A stretch of DNA of 58,327 bases from positions 1-58,327 of the forward strand of contig CABPSV020000008.1 in NCBI GenBank assembly GCA_902459845.2, in the 5' to 3' direction. Position numbers and translations under genes: made by a program. The notes below the pieces were generated by a model. The model saw only the letters and a program-made list of their open reading frames with translations. It had not been told where the DNA came from and did not search any database. Positions 1 to 12,047 of this stretch are shown piece after piece (position 1 is the first letter of the stretch; each line of letters opens with the position of its first letter). This stretch comes from Hepatocystis sp. ex Piliocolobus tephrosceles. Its lineage: Eukaryota > Apicomplexa > Aconoidasida > Haemosporida > Plasmodiidae.

Positions 1-70
<70 letters not shown>

Positions 71-415
71 CTTTTTTGTTACTCCTCAAATGTTTCTCTT
101 TTTATGTTGCCCTTTTTGTATTCACTCTTTTATATCTTAATTTTTTTTTTTTTTTTTTTTTTTTTGCCTATAGTTCCTTCTTTAAAAAATTAAATATATT
201 TTATATATTCATTTTTTAAATAATTAGTTAGCTAGCCATTTAGCTAGCTAGTTAATTAGTTAGTTTATTTATTTAATTAGTTAGTCAGTCATTCGGTCAC
301 CCATCAGTTAGTTAATCATTCCTTCAGTCATATATATATATATATATATATATATGTGCCTGTTTTCGTACAGTTATAAGTTAACATTTTTTTATAATTT
401 TTTACAAATTAAAGA
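1..415. other. Intergenic region upstream of the acyltransferase
   Basis: This stretch opens with a 70-base T run, has a second T run near 140-164, then a stretch of short TTAG/CTAG/CAGT-type words (about 222-330) and a TA dinucleotide run near 331-354. It is the presumed promoter and 5' UTR of the plus-strand gene that starts at 416. I see no open frame or RNA gene. Confidence 0.7.
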
Positions 416-2167
416 ATGACAGATTTATATTTTCTTATAAGATGGTTATGTAGAGCAATAGTAAGTTCCCTTTTCGGAGATGTGAATATTATTAATCCAG
501 AGAATGTTCCCTTATATGGATCTGTTATATTTGTTGGTAACCATAACAATCAGTTTATTGATGCTTGTGTATTAATAGCCAATATTCCACGGCAGGTAAG
601 ATTTATAATAGCAGAAAAATCAATGAGACGGGCAGTAATTGGAAAACTAGCAAGTATAGTAGGATGTATAAGTGTAAAAAGACCAGATGATTTAAAATTT
701 AAAGGTATAGGTCATATTTTTTGGGAAAAAGATCAAAAATTAATAAAAGGAATAAACACAAGGTTTAAATTAGATGTACAACCAGGTGATAAATTATTAA
801 CACAAAATCGTATATTTAGTGTAAATAAAATAGAATCTGAGACAGAACTTTATATTTATGATACAATTAATATTGAATGTGATGATATAATTAATGGAGT
901 ATCTTTTCGAATAATCCCTAAAGTAAATCAAACGGAAGTTTATAATTTAGTAACAAATAGTTTAAAAAATGGTGATACTATCGGTATATTTCCAGAAGGT
1001 GGATCACATGATAGAACAAATTTACTTCCACTTAAACCAGGTGTTGCTATTATGACATTATGTGCATTAGCAGACGGAATGGAAGATGTTTCTATTATAC
1101 CTATAGGTTTATCATATTCAAAATTATACCAATTACAAGGTTGTGTAACATTATTTTATGGTGACGCAATTATTGTAAATCAAGATTTATGTAAAGATTA
1201 TAATATTAATAAAAGAGAAACTATAAGTAAATTATTAATAAAGATTGAAGAAGGTATGAGAAGTTGTATGTTAACATCGAAAGATCATAATACAAGTAGA
1301 TGTATTGAATTGTGTGTTAGTTTATATACACCTGAAAGAATGACTATTTCAAAAAATAAAATATATAATAATCTTCAACTATTTTGTAAAATGTTTTGGA
1401 AATTTGGTAATTCAAAAGAAATACAATCTTTATGTTATGAATTAAATTGTTATGAAAAATTATTAAATGCAAATAAAATAAAAGATGATGAAGTATGGAT
1501 GCTTAAACAATCTACTTCAGCTGCTACATTGAAATTTATAGAACATATATGTAGTCTTATTTTTTGTGTAATATTTGGTATGACTTTTTCGTTTTTATGG
1601 TTACCTTTAGTTGCTATATCTATTTATTTGGCTGAAAATCATAGAAAAACATCACTTAAAAATAGTACTGTTAAAATTCAAGGTGGTGATGTAGTAGCAA
1701 GTTATAAAGTTTTAGTGTTATTAGTGTTATTACCAACTTTTAATTTAATGTATGGTTTATTTTTTAGTCTTTATATTTATGAAACATGGTTAAAAAGGAT
1801 TGCATTTATGATAGTAAGTATATGTATATTACCTATTTGTTATTATATAAATTTAAATTATTCTGTACAAATACCAACATTGTTAAGGCAGATGAAAATA
1901 TTATTAAAAGTTATATGTGGTATAATTAATGTATGGAGAGATAATGAAAGAGAGCTTATAAATACAAGACATGAATTACAATTAAAAGTTCGTAATGTTG
2001 TTTCCACATTAGGACATCATGTATCTGATAATTTTTTAGAACAACTATATAGAAATGTACCAAAATTTGTAGTAGATGCTGACACAAAAAGATTAATTAT
2101 GGGTAAAGATGAATGGGTTCCTATTATTGAGCGTTCACAGTTGGAATACAGAGAAGAAATTTTATGA
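416..2167 (+). CDS. GPAT: Glycerol-3-phosphate 1-O-acyltransferase, SCT1/GPT2 type
   Basis: This enzyme transfers an acyl group from acyl-CoA to sn-1 of glycerol-3-phosphate, the first step of phospholipid and triacylglycerol synthesis, at the ER membrane. The frame is an uninterrupted 583 codons. The PlsC-family blocks appear in order: NHNNQFID at residues 42-49 (catalytic His43 and Asp49, with the HANQFVD-like spacing of the fungal SCT1/GPT2 branch), GKLASIVGCISVKRP at about 76-90, FPEGGSHDR at 192-200 (substrate-binding block), and IIPIGLSY at 227-234. Hydrophobic membrane segments lie at about 375-400, 425-450 and 463-485, followed by a C-terminal soluble tail. From memory the characterised P. 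falciparum enzyme PfGAT has about the same length, so the protein looks complete. The start is the first ATG after stop-rich AT sequence. No intron is needed. Confidence 0.93.
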   Translation: MTDLYFLIRWLCRAIVSSLFGDVNIINPENVPLYGSVIFVGNHNNQFIDACVLIANIPRQVRFIIAEKSMRRAVIGKLASIVGCISVKRPDDLKFKGIGHIFWEKDQKLIKGINTRFKLDVQPGDKLLTQNRIFSVNKIESETELYIYDTINIECDDIINGVSFRIIPKVNQTEVYNLVTNSLKNGDTIGIFPEGGSHDRTNLLPLKPGVAIMTLCALADGMEDVSIIPIGLSYSKLYQLQGCVTLFYGDAIIVNQDLCKDYNINKRETISKLLIKIEEGMRSCMLTSKDHNTSRCIELCVSLYTPERMTISKNKIYNNLQLFCKMFWKFGNSKEIQSLCYELNCYEKLLNANKIKDDEVWMLKQSTSAATLKFIEHICSLIFCVIFGMTFSFLWLPLVAISIYLAENHRKTSLKNSTVKIQGGDVVASYKVLVLLVLLPTFNLMYGLFFSLYIYETWLKRIAFMIVSICILPICYYINLNYSVQIPTLLRQMKILLKVICGIINVWRDNERELINTRHELQLKVRNVVSTLGHHVSDNFLEQLYRNVPKFVVDADTKRLIMGKDEWVPIIERSQLEYREEIL

Positions 2168-2530
2168 CACTTTTTGTGGTTACTTCTTTTTGTAGCTACT
2201 TCTTTTTTAGCTACTTCTTTTTTAGCTACTTCTTTTGTATTGCTTAAGTCTACGCGCGCGTGCACACACACACACATGTGACAAAATGGATGGTATAAAT
2301 GCGAATATAAAATTAAAAAAAAAAAAATAAATAAATAAAATAAGAAATAATGCGTACATTTAATATACATAATTATATTATGTCATTAAAAAAAAATTGA
2401 TGTACACATGCTATATTCATAGGTAAACATGTGCGTATAAATATGTCCTTATACATACGTATATTCATACACGCGAACAATTTGTGGCTATGTTTTTAAT
2501 TTTTATATATATTTTGCAGTTTTTAAATGT

Positions 2531-2568
<38 letters not shown>

Positions 2569-2593
2569 GCATCGCATCAAAAGTATAACTTGC

Positions 2594-2625
<32 letters not shown>

Positions 2626-3498
2626 CTGCATCTTGTGTTAATAAAATTTTCCTTATGTTTGTTTATTTTAAATAATTATAAATACATATACACATATACA
2701 CATTTATGTATACAATATTTCTTTGATTATTGAACTATCTTGCATTTTATAATTTTTTTTTTTTCATTTTTTTTTTTTTTTTTCGGTATATGCTTACATT
2801 TATTTTTTTTATACAAACAATTTTAAACTGTTAACTTGTTTTTTGTTTAATTTTTTAACCTTTTAACCTTTTAACCTTAACATTCTTGCATTATATAAAT
2901 AAAATATCTTACTCGTATGTGTATATATATATATACACATGTGCTAACACATGAATATATTAAAAAGAAAGAAAAAAAAGCGATATACGTATATAAGTTA
3001 CATAAGTGCAAATGTTATTAAGGATGAAAAATAATATAAAAGACATAATAGTGATATTTAATTAGTTCGTCCTTTTTCATTCTAAATGTTTTTTATAACT
3101 AAAATGTGTTATATTTCATAATTGAAAAAAAGGTGTAAAAAGATAAACACAGATAATATACACATCGGGTATATGTATAAGTCACTGTTGTTAAAAACAA
3201 AAAAAAAATTAAATAAATAAGTTTGTTAATAAAAAGCAAACATGTAGGAATCATGAGTGGGCATTTAAAGGGTATTTAAAGATATGCATAAATATACACA
3301 TATATGTATAAAACTAAACACATTTAAAAAATCACAAACATTAAAAACATTTTATGACAATTGTAAAAATATGTTTTGAATTTTATTATTTCCTCGCACG
3401 TGTATATATATATATATATTACTAAATTTTAAAAAACCGATGTATGCGCTAGTTAGCTGTTTTTTTTTTTTTTTTTTTTTTTATTTTTTTTTTTTTTT
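2168..3498. other. Convergent intergenic region between acyltransferase and TPR gene
   Basis: The two flanking genes converge here, so this should hold two 3' UTRs. It contains a short tandem repeat (about 2176-2231, 15-base unit GCTACTTCTTTTTTA), a CA/TA run near 2262-2275, poly-A at about 2600-2625, T runs near 2752-2783, and poly-T at 3460-3499 next to the TPR stop codon. Open frames here are translations of simple sequence. I see no convincing gene. Confidence 0.65.
2176..2231. repeat. 15-base tandem repeat, about 3.5 copies
   Basis: The unit GCTACTTCTTTTTTA recurs with minor changes directly after the acyltransferase stop codon (2165-2167), in its presumed 3' UTR. Confidence 0.8.
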
Positions 3499-4413
3499 TC
3501 ATTCCCCCTTTTTGTGCATTTTACACTTATTAATAAACAAAAGCAACTGATCATAGGAAGTAACAAAAAAAGTGTAAATCCACATGAAAATAAAAGATAT
3601 AAAAGAATAAAGCGTATAAAAAAAAGGTTTGATTTTTTTTTCATCATTTATTAATGGTTTTTCTTTAAGTCTTTGAAAGATATATTTCATCATATACTTT
3701 TCTTTTTCTAAATGTAATTTTTTTTTTTTTTGTACTAATTCTATTAAATTAATTAGAGAGCTATTTTTATCAATTTTAATTCCTTCTTTTAACACTTCTA
3801 TTGCTTTGTCATATTCACCTAACATAAAATATCCCTTACCTAGCCTAAAATATATTTTTACATTTGTTTTATCATTTTTTTGTGCCAGTAAAGAGTATTT
3901 AACACATTCAGAATATTCATTTAATTTCATATAACCTTGAGCAATATTGCTACAATATGTAGAGTGCATTTTTTGAAATATTTTTAAACGTTCACTAGTT
4001 AATTCGTTTTTTTTTGATAAAATATAATTTATTGATTTTAATCCTCTTTCCCATGTATCTACAGCTCCTTTATAATCTCCATTTTTATATTTTTCATTGG
4101 CGTCATCTTTAGTTTCTTTTTCATTTTCTGAAGAGTTAGTACTTGCTAAATCATTATTAACTTTATTTTTTAATTCCACATATTTTTCACTTTTGTTTAA
4201 ATTGTTAATGTGTTTGGCTTCCCCATCCTCTGTTGTATATGTTGTACATTTATGTTCTTCTGATAAATTACTACTTTTGTTGTTACATGTGACACTGTTC
4301 ACAATTTCACCATTATCTTCACTATTATTATTTTCACTATTATTATTATTATTATTATTATTGTTACTATTATTATTATTACTTTCACCTTTCATAGTAG
4401 AATTATAAAACAA
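3499..4413 (-). CDS. TPR protein with C-terminal membrane anchor
   Basis: The 304-residue frame has a disordered Asn/Ser/Glu-rich N-terminus (residues about 10-105), then TPR helices: KYKNGDYKGAVDTWERGL at 108-125, a second unit around 150-180 (NIAQGYMKLNEYSECVKYSLLA), and a clear third, YFRLGKGYFMLGEYDKAIEVL at 188-208. A hydrophobic helix follows at 264-285, then a short basic tail, so it is probably tail-anchored, facing the cytosol from the ER or mitochondrial outer membrane. The layout resembles FKBP38- or TOMM34-like co-chaperone TPR proteins, but there is no FKBP domain. The first ATG and the one seven codons in (MKGES) are both possible starts. The exact function is unknown. Confidence 0.75.
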   Translation of the reverse strand: MFYNSTMKGESNNNNSNNNNNNNNNSENNNSEDNGEIVNSVTCNNKSSNLSEEHKCTTYTTEDGEAKHINNLNKSEKYVELKNKVNNDLASTNSSENEKETKDDANEKYKNGDYKGAVDTWERGLKSINYILSKKNELTSERLKIFQKMHSTYCSNIAQGYMKLNEYSECVKYSLLAQKNDKTNVKIYFRLGKGYFMLGEYDKAIEVLKEGIKIDKNSSLINLIELVQKKKKLHLEKEKYMMKYIFQRLKEKPLINDEKKIKPFFYTLYSFISFIFMWIYTFFVTSYDQLLLFINKCKMHKKGE

Positions 4414-4754
4414 TGCTTTTATTTTTATTTTACTATTCGATATTGTTCATTCACGATTGTTCATACTATTTTGTATTTTTTATTTTACATACACTATTAT
4501 ATATTCTTTATTCTTTTTTTTTTATTTTGTATTGACTGTTATATATATTTTCTGTTTTTGCATAAACTGTTTTTTAAATAGCCCTTATTATTATTATTTT
4601 TTATTTTTTTATTTTTTTATTTTTTTTTTTTTTTTTTTTTTTCAATTAACGAATTGATATATGACACTTTTATATATTTATTTTACTAACACGTTTTTGC
4701 ATTTGCTTAGTACGATTTATAAAATTGTAGTGTATATAAGTTATTCAACTGCAG

Positions 4755-4792
<38 letters not shown>

Positions 4793-5217
4793 ACTTTTTA
4801 TTTTAAGAGCACTATATATATATATATATATGTTTATGTATTGTGTTTATTCTTAATAACTTTATACATTTTTGCATTTTTGTTTACATGTGCACTTTTT
4901 TAAATTTGGATAAAAAAAAAAAAAAAAAGGATAGATTGGCAGATAGATATATAGAAAGACAATTCTTTGCATGTTAATTCTTTTGAGCACCATTACAATT
5001 ATCTTTTTATAATTACCTTTTGTGTTTTTTTTTCACTATGTAAGTCAAAATGTGTTGCTTAAGTCATAATGGTTCGTTATTGTTTTAAATTTATGAAAAA
5101 AAAAAAAAAATAAATAAAATAAAAAACATAATTAAATATGCAGATGAAATAACTAATGAATAAAAATCTCGGTACATAAACGAGTCTCTCTAAAAGAGTA
5201 TGTTCAAACATATTAAA

Positions 5218-5255
<38 letters not shown>

Positions 5256-5546
5256 AACAAGGTACGTGTACCAATTAAAGAATTTTTTTCAATTTTTTAC
5301 TACATCTTTGTTTATTTTATTTTATTTTTTTTTTTTTTGATGAGACAAATATATAATTAGCTCTTATATTGGCACCATTACAGTCAATTTAATAATAGTT
5401 GTTATAAATCAATAAATTATGATTTAATAAAACAATTAAGATTAAGGTAAATGTTTTCAATGTGAGTTGAAAGGAAAGTTTTTTTTTTTTTTTTTTCTTA
5501 ATAGGTAATGGTGTATCTCGATAACAAAACAGTAAAGAAAGTGTAT

Positions 5547-5582
<36 letters not shown>

Positions 5583-5739
5583 TGCACGTATATATTTTTT
5601 TTTTGCACGTATATATATGTTTTATATGAGATCACAATGTATGCGGGCTAGAAGTATTGGCAAAAAAAAAAAAAATATATATAGCGCTCCATAAGTACGT
5701 ACATATATATACATATATGTAGTATGTATGTATGTATAA
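4414..5739. other. Intergenic region between TPR gene and dynein intermediate chain
   Basis: Both neighbours are on the minus strand, so this holds the TPR promoter and the 3' end of the dynein gene. Poly-T at 4620-4642, poly-A at 4758-4790, TA runs at 4812-4831, 5220-5252 and 5545-5570, and GCACGTATATAT repeats near 5583-5615 dominate it. No open frame with protein-like composition is visible. Confidence 0.6.
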
Positions 5740-6574
5740 TCAAAAGTAATCATAAGCATCCAAATACTTTAAGCAATTAGTCAGTTTCTCTTTTTGTTCA
5801 TATTCATCCAATCCTGGGTTAACCAAATTTTTTATTTTTAGCATCGAAACATTAGCTGAGCTATCTCCACACAAAAGTATGTCATTTTTATTAAACATTC
5901 TAAAATTGGGGGAGAAATAAAAAAGTGTAAAAATATAAACGTATATATTTATTCAACGCATGAGTATATATATGTATGACTATGTAAACACACATGAAGT
6001 AACAAAAAAAACTGGTCTTACTTTAAAGATAACATTTTAGATGATTCAGCAACATTAGGATAAAATATAACTAGTGGGTCTTTTGAGATAAAATCGAAGT
6101 CCCATAATTCCACTCTTCCATCATCTGCACAACTAAAGAAAGAAGTGGAATTGTTGGGTAACCTGAAAAATAAAAAATGGGTAAATAAATGCATCAATAA
6201 AATAAGCATAACATTAAGTCCATAAACTAACTAAACTAATATGAGGACATTTCATTTTATTAACATTTTTTTTTTTTTTTTTTTTTTTTAACACAAATTT
6301 AACCATAATATATCATTGATCGAGGTAAAAGAGTTTTTCGATTTAAAAGTTGTTATTTGGTTGTTATAAAATTTGTTCCACAATTTGGTTGTACTATCTT
6401 CTCCAGCACTTAAAAAAATATCATGATCGAATGGATTTATTTTTATTTTATTTACAGCTCCAAAATGTGCATAGTAACAATTTAAATAGGATTTTTCATA
6501 GCAACTGTTGCATCTGTATATTATTCCGTTCCGTGTCCCTAATATAGTATAATAACGCAAAAAAAAAAAAAAAA

Positions 6575-6608
<34 letters not shown>

Positions 6609-9600
6609 GGAACAAATAAAAAAAAAGCGAAAAAAACGGAACAAATAAAAAAAAAGCGAAAAAAACGGAACAAATAAAAAAAAGGCGAAAAAAACGGAAC
6701 AAATAAAAAAAAGGCGAAAAAAACGGAACAAATAAAAAAAAGGAGAAAAAAAAAAATAATGTTTTGCCTTATTGAATAGTTCTTTACCCAAGTAGTAATA
6801 AGAATGTATTGGTTTAATTTTTTTTTCAGTAATATTTTCGGTAACATTTGTATAATGATTTAATAGCTCTTGTTCTTTAGATATAGATTTAATATATTTT
6901 TTATCTGTCTTTGTATCATTTACTTCCCCATCCTTTTTTGCTTCTTCGTTATCCAAAGAGGTGTCTGTTTTATTTTTTAAATGTAAACTTGATTGTATGT
7001 TAATGTCATTTGTATTATTTGTTACATTGTTGTTATCTATGTCTTTATATTTATCAATTTGCTCATTTAAATTTTTCGAAATTTTGTTATTATTTATATT
7101 GCTAATAATAAAATTTTTATCATGACGTATATATGTATCTATATCTATGCAACTTAAAGAAGAATTGAATTTTGTGTAAATAAAGTTTTTATTTTCAAAT
7201 ATAAAAGATAAATCTTGGTATAATTTATTTTTTTTATTTTTTATATAAAGTATATGTTTATTTGTTAATTCTTTTTTTATATTCCATTGATACACATGAC
7301 CATTTTCATGTGCAGTATAAAAAATAAGTTCAATTTCATTATTCGCATAATTATTATTATTTTTAAATGTAAAATCATAAATAGGTTCAAAACTGTTTTC
7401 AAAATATTTTTCTATTGTTTCAGATGTTAATAAAGGATACATACCTGTATTAGTAGTTGCAGTAGCAGTAGCAGTTGTAGAGGCAGTGTTACCATTATTG
7501 TTACTATAACTGATAGTATTAGTATTTGTGCCGGTTCTTATATCATAAATGTATATATGTCCATTTGCTAATGCTGCTACTAATATATTAGGGTTATTGT
7601 TAGAATATTTAATTTTCATAACACTCGAATCTAGGTTATACAAAAGTAATGGATACGTTGGATTTATAAAACTAAATACAGCTATATTTCCTTTACTATT
7701 TTGATAAGTACCTATATCTAATGTATTAGAATAACTAGCTGTAATATAATCATCATAAAAATAGTTGGTATCTATAGATGTTACATTTTTTTCTAATTTT
7801 TTATAATAAAAAAGAAATAATTTATTTATTGATATATTTTTTAAATATTGTTTTATTTTATGATTATATAAATAACGTGTTTTTTTATCTTCTCTTTGTT
7901 CATCATTTATCACATTTTCTAAGTTATCTTTATAATGTAACCCGTCAATATTAATGTTACTATCGTATGTATACAAATAATTATCACCACCATCATTTTC
8001 TTTTGTTTTTTTTTTTAGTTTAATTATACTACCATTAACAGAAGTAAAACTTGCTTTTTTTTTTAAAAAGTGGGATATTTTACTTTTTTCTGAGTTTTCA
8101 TTTATCAAAGTGAAAGCTTTTTTTGCTTTTGTTGTGTTATTCATGTTATTATTACTTTTGTTAGTGTTGACGTAGTTTAAATTAGTGCTAGCATGTGTTT
8201 CGGTGCCAGTACCGGTACCAGTGCTAATAGTATTATTGTTGCTACTACTACTATTACTACTACTATTACTACTATTTCTGCTACTTTTCCTACTTTTATT
8301 ATTGTTTATTTTGTTAAAAACGTCGTCGATAATTAACGAGCTGATCTTCTTTATTTTTTCCTCTTTACTTTTTTCTTCAATTATTATATCAAAAAGGGTG
8401 TTACCTTTGTTTATGGTATTAGAATTTGATTGATACGTATTACCACTTGTTTGACCAACATCTACCCCCATCGGATCCTTTCCAATTATGTAATCATTTT
8501 TCATTGTATCAGGTATCCCAGTTGTTCCATCTACATCTGTTTGTTTATCTAGTTTATTTTTATTATATATTAATTTTTTTTTAATTTCTTTTCTGATTTT
8601 GTTTTTGAATTCTTTTGCTCGAATATATTTTGTAATTTTTTTTTTTTTTTTTTTAGTTAAAGTAATTAGATTTTTTTTTATTAAATTAGTCATAGCAGTG
8701 TAATCTAATTTTTCCATATTTTTTTGAGCATCCATTACTTTTGATTCATTTTTTTCTATATCATTCAATTTGTATAATACTTTGTTAATTTTATTAAAAT
8801 TTATTAATTTTTTAAAATTCTTTTGAATTTTTATTTTTATAATAATTTTTTTTTTTTTATAACTAATACTATTATTAGTAAGAGGATCATAATTTTCACC
8901 ATCGAATATTTTTATTTTGTTACACATATCGATCTTTTTTTCTTTAATATAATTTAAATAAATATTTTTATAAATTAATTGTTCATAATAATAAATGTTT
9001 TGTGCTATATACTTTTCAATATCTCTTAATAGTAATATAAATGTTAATGTATTAATATTTTTTTTTTTATTATTTATTTTCCATGGTAATACATTTTCTT
9101 CTTCATTTTCCTCTTCTACAACATTTTGTAACAATTCATTCTCATCAGTTTGTTTTCTCTTCTTTTTAATTATAGATCGTACTAAGTACTCGTCATCACT
9201 CAGACTGTCTAAAAAATGTAAAGCAGAAACAAATCAAATAAATAAGTAAATAAATGAGTAAATAAATAAGTGAACAAATAAATAAGTAAATAAATAAATG
9301 AATAAATAAATAAATAAATAAGTGAACAAATAAATAAGTAAATAAATAAATGAATAAATAAATGAATAAGTAAATAAACAAAAGAGTAAACAAATAAATG
9401 AGTAAGTAAATAAAATAAATAAGTAAATAAATAAATAAATAAATAAATGAATAAGTAAATAAATAAATAAACAAAAAATGAATAAGTAAATAAATAAATA
9501 AACAAAAGAGTAAACAAATAAATGAGTAAGTAAATAAATAAATAGTGAAAGAACGGGTGGGTTTAAAAAGTGTACATATATATATGTATATATTTTATAA

Positions 9601-11812
9601 ATGTGAAAAAAAAGAAAAAAAAAGTGTTACTTGTTAAAAATTTCAACGATTTTGTACTTTTCATTTTACTTCGACTTCTAAATGTTCTACTTTTATTTGA
9701 TAAAGTTCTAGATATGTTTCTAGATGATAACCAATTACTATATATACTGTTTGTTTTTTTAGATTTAAAATAAGATTTATTTATAACAGATGATTGTTTT
9801 TCAGCACTACTTTTATCAGTGACTTGAACCCACATATTCTTTTTTAAAACCATGTGTTCTTTAACATCTAAAGATTCTTTATATTCTTCTATAATGCTTT
9901 TAAATTTTTTATTTCTATATTTTAAAAACTCCTTGTGTAACACTTCGGATCTGTATAAATATAAGATTGCAGGGGGGAAGATATACGCGTAGGTGCGTGT
10001 TGACGTGTATATATGTATATATTTATATATATGCATAACAGTAAGTAGCTCAAAAAAAATATATATATATATATATATATACTATAATCTTTGCATATAT
10101 ATAAATATATAAGCATTTTTTTTGAACTTTGTTCTGTAACTACGATACATACTAAATATAATTATATTTAAATATATAAATACAAAAAGTTGTAACATCA
10201 ATTAAATTGTTTAATAGCTTAGTCTACATCAATATCCTATCGTACTGTTTCGTATCACATCATACTGTTTCGTATCACATCATACTGTTTCGTATCACAT
10301 CGTACTGTTTCGTATCACATCGTACTGTTTCGTATCAGATCGTACTGTTTCGTATCAGATCGTACTGTTTCGTATCAGATCGTAACGATTTTGCCTATTA
10401 CTCTGTAGCACTATAATATATATATATATACATATTTATCCATGCAATTATGCACATAATTTAACTTGTTTAAAGCGTTCCTTAGAATTAATTTATGCAA
10501 TTTATATAAATTCGTTTGAGAACTTTTATCTTGTTTGTTAATAGTAGACACATATACATCTTTATTTTTTTTAAAAATATTTAAAGTTTGCATTGACTTA
10601 TTAACATAATTACTTTCATCATTTTTTAACAACTTTTCATATCGTTCGTTTGCTTTTTCAATAATTTCTTTTTCTTTTTCTACGTCATTTAATAAATTGG
10701 GTATGTTGAACACAATTATTGTTTCTGTTTCACTTAGTAAAATTTCTAAAAAAAAAACGAAAAAAAACATACACATATAAAACATGCATATCTGCGTAGA
10801 AATAAATGCATTAAAACCGATTTAATTTATTTATTACTATCATAAAGTTTTAGTATATTTTCTTCATATTGAAAATGCTTTGAGCAAGCTGTTAAATTTA
10901 TATCGTTCAATTTGTGTTTTTGTTTATAAACTTGTTGTAATTTTTTATTTAGAATAACATCATTATTTTTTTGATTTTGAAGTACTATCATTTCATCTTT
11001 TTTTTCATTTACATTTGGTTCTACAATACCACTTTTATCATTTTCATTAAGTAGTAGTGATTCTTTTTTTTGGTTAGCTATTTTATTTTTATTATCAAAA
11101 TGTTGTAATAAATAATCTAAAAAAATCGTCAGAATAGAAAGATAGTAAGGTTGTTTATTTAGGTAAAATGTTTACATACTCACATGTATTTAATATATAT
11201 GTTATTTGTTTTATCTACAAGTATTTACTACAAGTATTTTATATGTTGTGGAACATCACACAAACGAACATATATATTAATAACAAAATTGTATCGAAAC
11301 AAATGGAAAGGTATGTATATATATATATAACTTTTTTTTATTAGAACATTTTTGCTGTGTGCATAATAACGTATATACATGTCCATTTTATAACCTTATT
11401 TTTTATGCATTTTGTTATTACCAATTTTATCTAATGACTTTTTTGTTTCAGTATCAATAAAATTTAAATATATTGGTTTTGGAGTTATCTTTTTATTATC
11501 TAACAATATTTCGATTTGTTCACCTTAAAAGAAAAAAAAAAAAAAAAAAGTATTATATCAAGTGGTTATGTAAAAAAAAAAAAAAAAAAAAAACTATAAT
11601 TTGTATATACCTAATTTTTCATTTTATTAATTCGTTTGATCATATGCTTATTTAGTTGCAATTACTATTCTTTTTCTTGTTTTTCTTGTTTTTTTTTTTT
11701 TTTTTTTTTTTTGCTAACCTTTAAAACTTTCATTGTTCTTATGCGACTTATTAAAATATATTTTACTCATATTATATTTTATTTTTTTATCAGAATTTAA
11801 CGTTTGCTCCAT
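5740..11812 (-). CDS. Axonemal dynein intermediate chain, DNAI1-like, nine exons
   Basis: I joined nine exons by splice signals and phase: 11812-11719, 11523-11422, 11116-10838, 10745-10466 (donor least certain), 9950-9631, 9208-6788, 6538-6295, 6162-6022 and 5899-5740. They total 4,041 bases, or 1,346 codons plus stop. The C-terminal part is a WD40 domain with DNAI-type blocks: GNIAVFSFINPTYPLLLY, ILVAALANGHIYIYDIRTG, LGTRNGIIYRC followed by an HFGAVNKIKINPF block, FLSAGEDSTTKLWN, SFFSCADDGRVELWDF, and a final DILLCGDSSANVSMLK. Outer-arm intermediate chains hold the dynein heavy chains together at the base of the arm; in Plasmodium the only axoneme is in the male gamete. The N-terminal ~850 residues are low-complexity and much longer than in other phyla. 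The large exon is open past 9134 up to the 9208 acceptor and does not begin with an ATG. Confidence 0.87.
6539..6787 (-). other. Stop-free intron of 249 bases inside the WD40 domain
   Basis: The intron runs from a GTAAAG donor after TAC TTG G to an ATATTAG acceptor before GGACACGG. It contains about five copies of a ~28-base unit (core CGGAACAAATAAAAAAAA on the plus strand, 6607-6745). Its length is a multiple of three and the frame stays open through it, so retention would add 83 mostly Phe-rich residues between the YYYLG and TRNG parts of a WD blade. Confidence 0.75.
9220..9550. repeat. Tetranucleotide microsatellite in dynein-gene intron
   Basis: About 330 bases are built almost only of AAAT, AAGT, AATG and AACA words. 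The stretch lies in the intron between the exons 9950-9631 and 9208-6788. Open frames across it are artefacts of the four-base period. Confidence 0.9.
10225..10390. repeat. 20-base tandem repeat, about eight copies
   Basis: The unit CGTACTGTTTCGTATCACAT (variants CATACTG and ATCAGAT) is repeated about eight times in the intron between dynein exons 10745-10466 and 9950-9631. It is less A+T-rich than its surroundings and has no spacers. Confidence 0.9.
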
Positions 11813-11996
11813 TTTTACAATTCTTTATTTTTGATTGTTCTAAAAACAGCTTGTTAGCTGTCAAGTAAATCACAAAAAAAAAAAAAAAAAAAACGTATTA
11901 TGTTTGGAATTATTACTATTGTTTTTACAAATAAACACTATATTATTTCTTTTATTTTTGGGTGTACATGTCGGTTATACAATCATAGTACTAATA

Positions 11997-12047
<51 letters not shown>

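Noticed and set aside
9132..9134. Start codon of the large dynein frame at 9134
   Set aside because: The codon is TTG, and the frame is open further upstream to an AG acceptor at 9209-9210 that matches the phase of the preceding exon.
9196..9517. Membrane-like frames of repeated LFIYLF
   Set aside because: They arise from an AAAT-type microsatellite in a dynein-gene intron; every frame is open because the period is four bases.
10225..10390. CRISPR or origin-like iterons
   Set aside because: The 20-base repeats abut directly with no spacers and sit in an intron.
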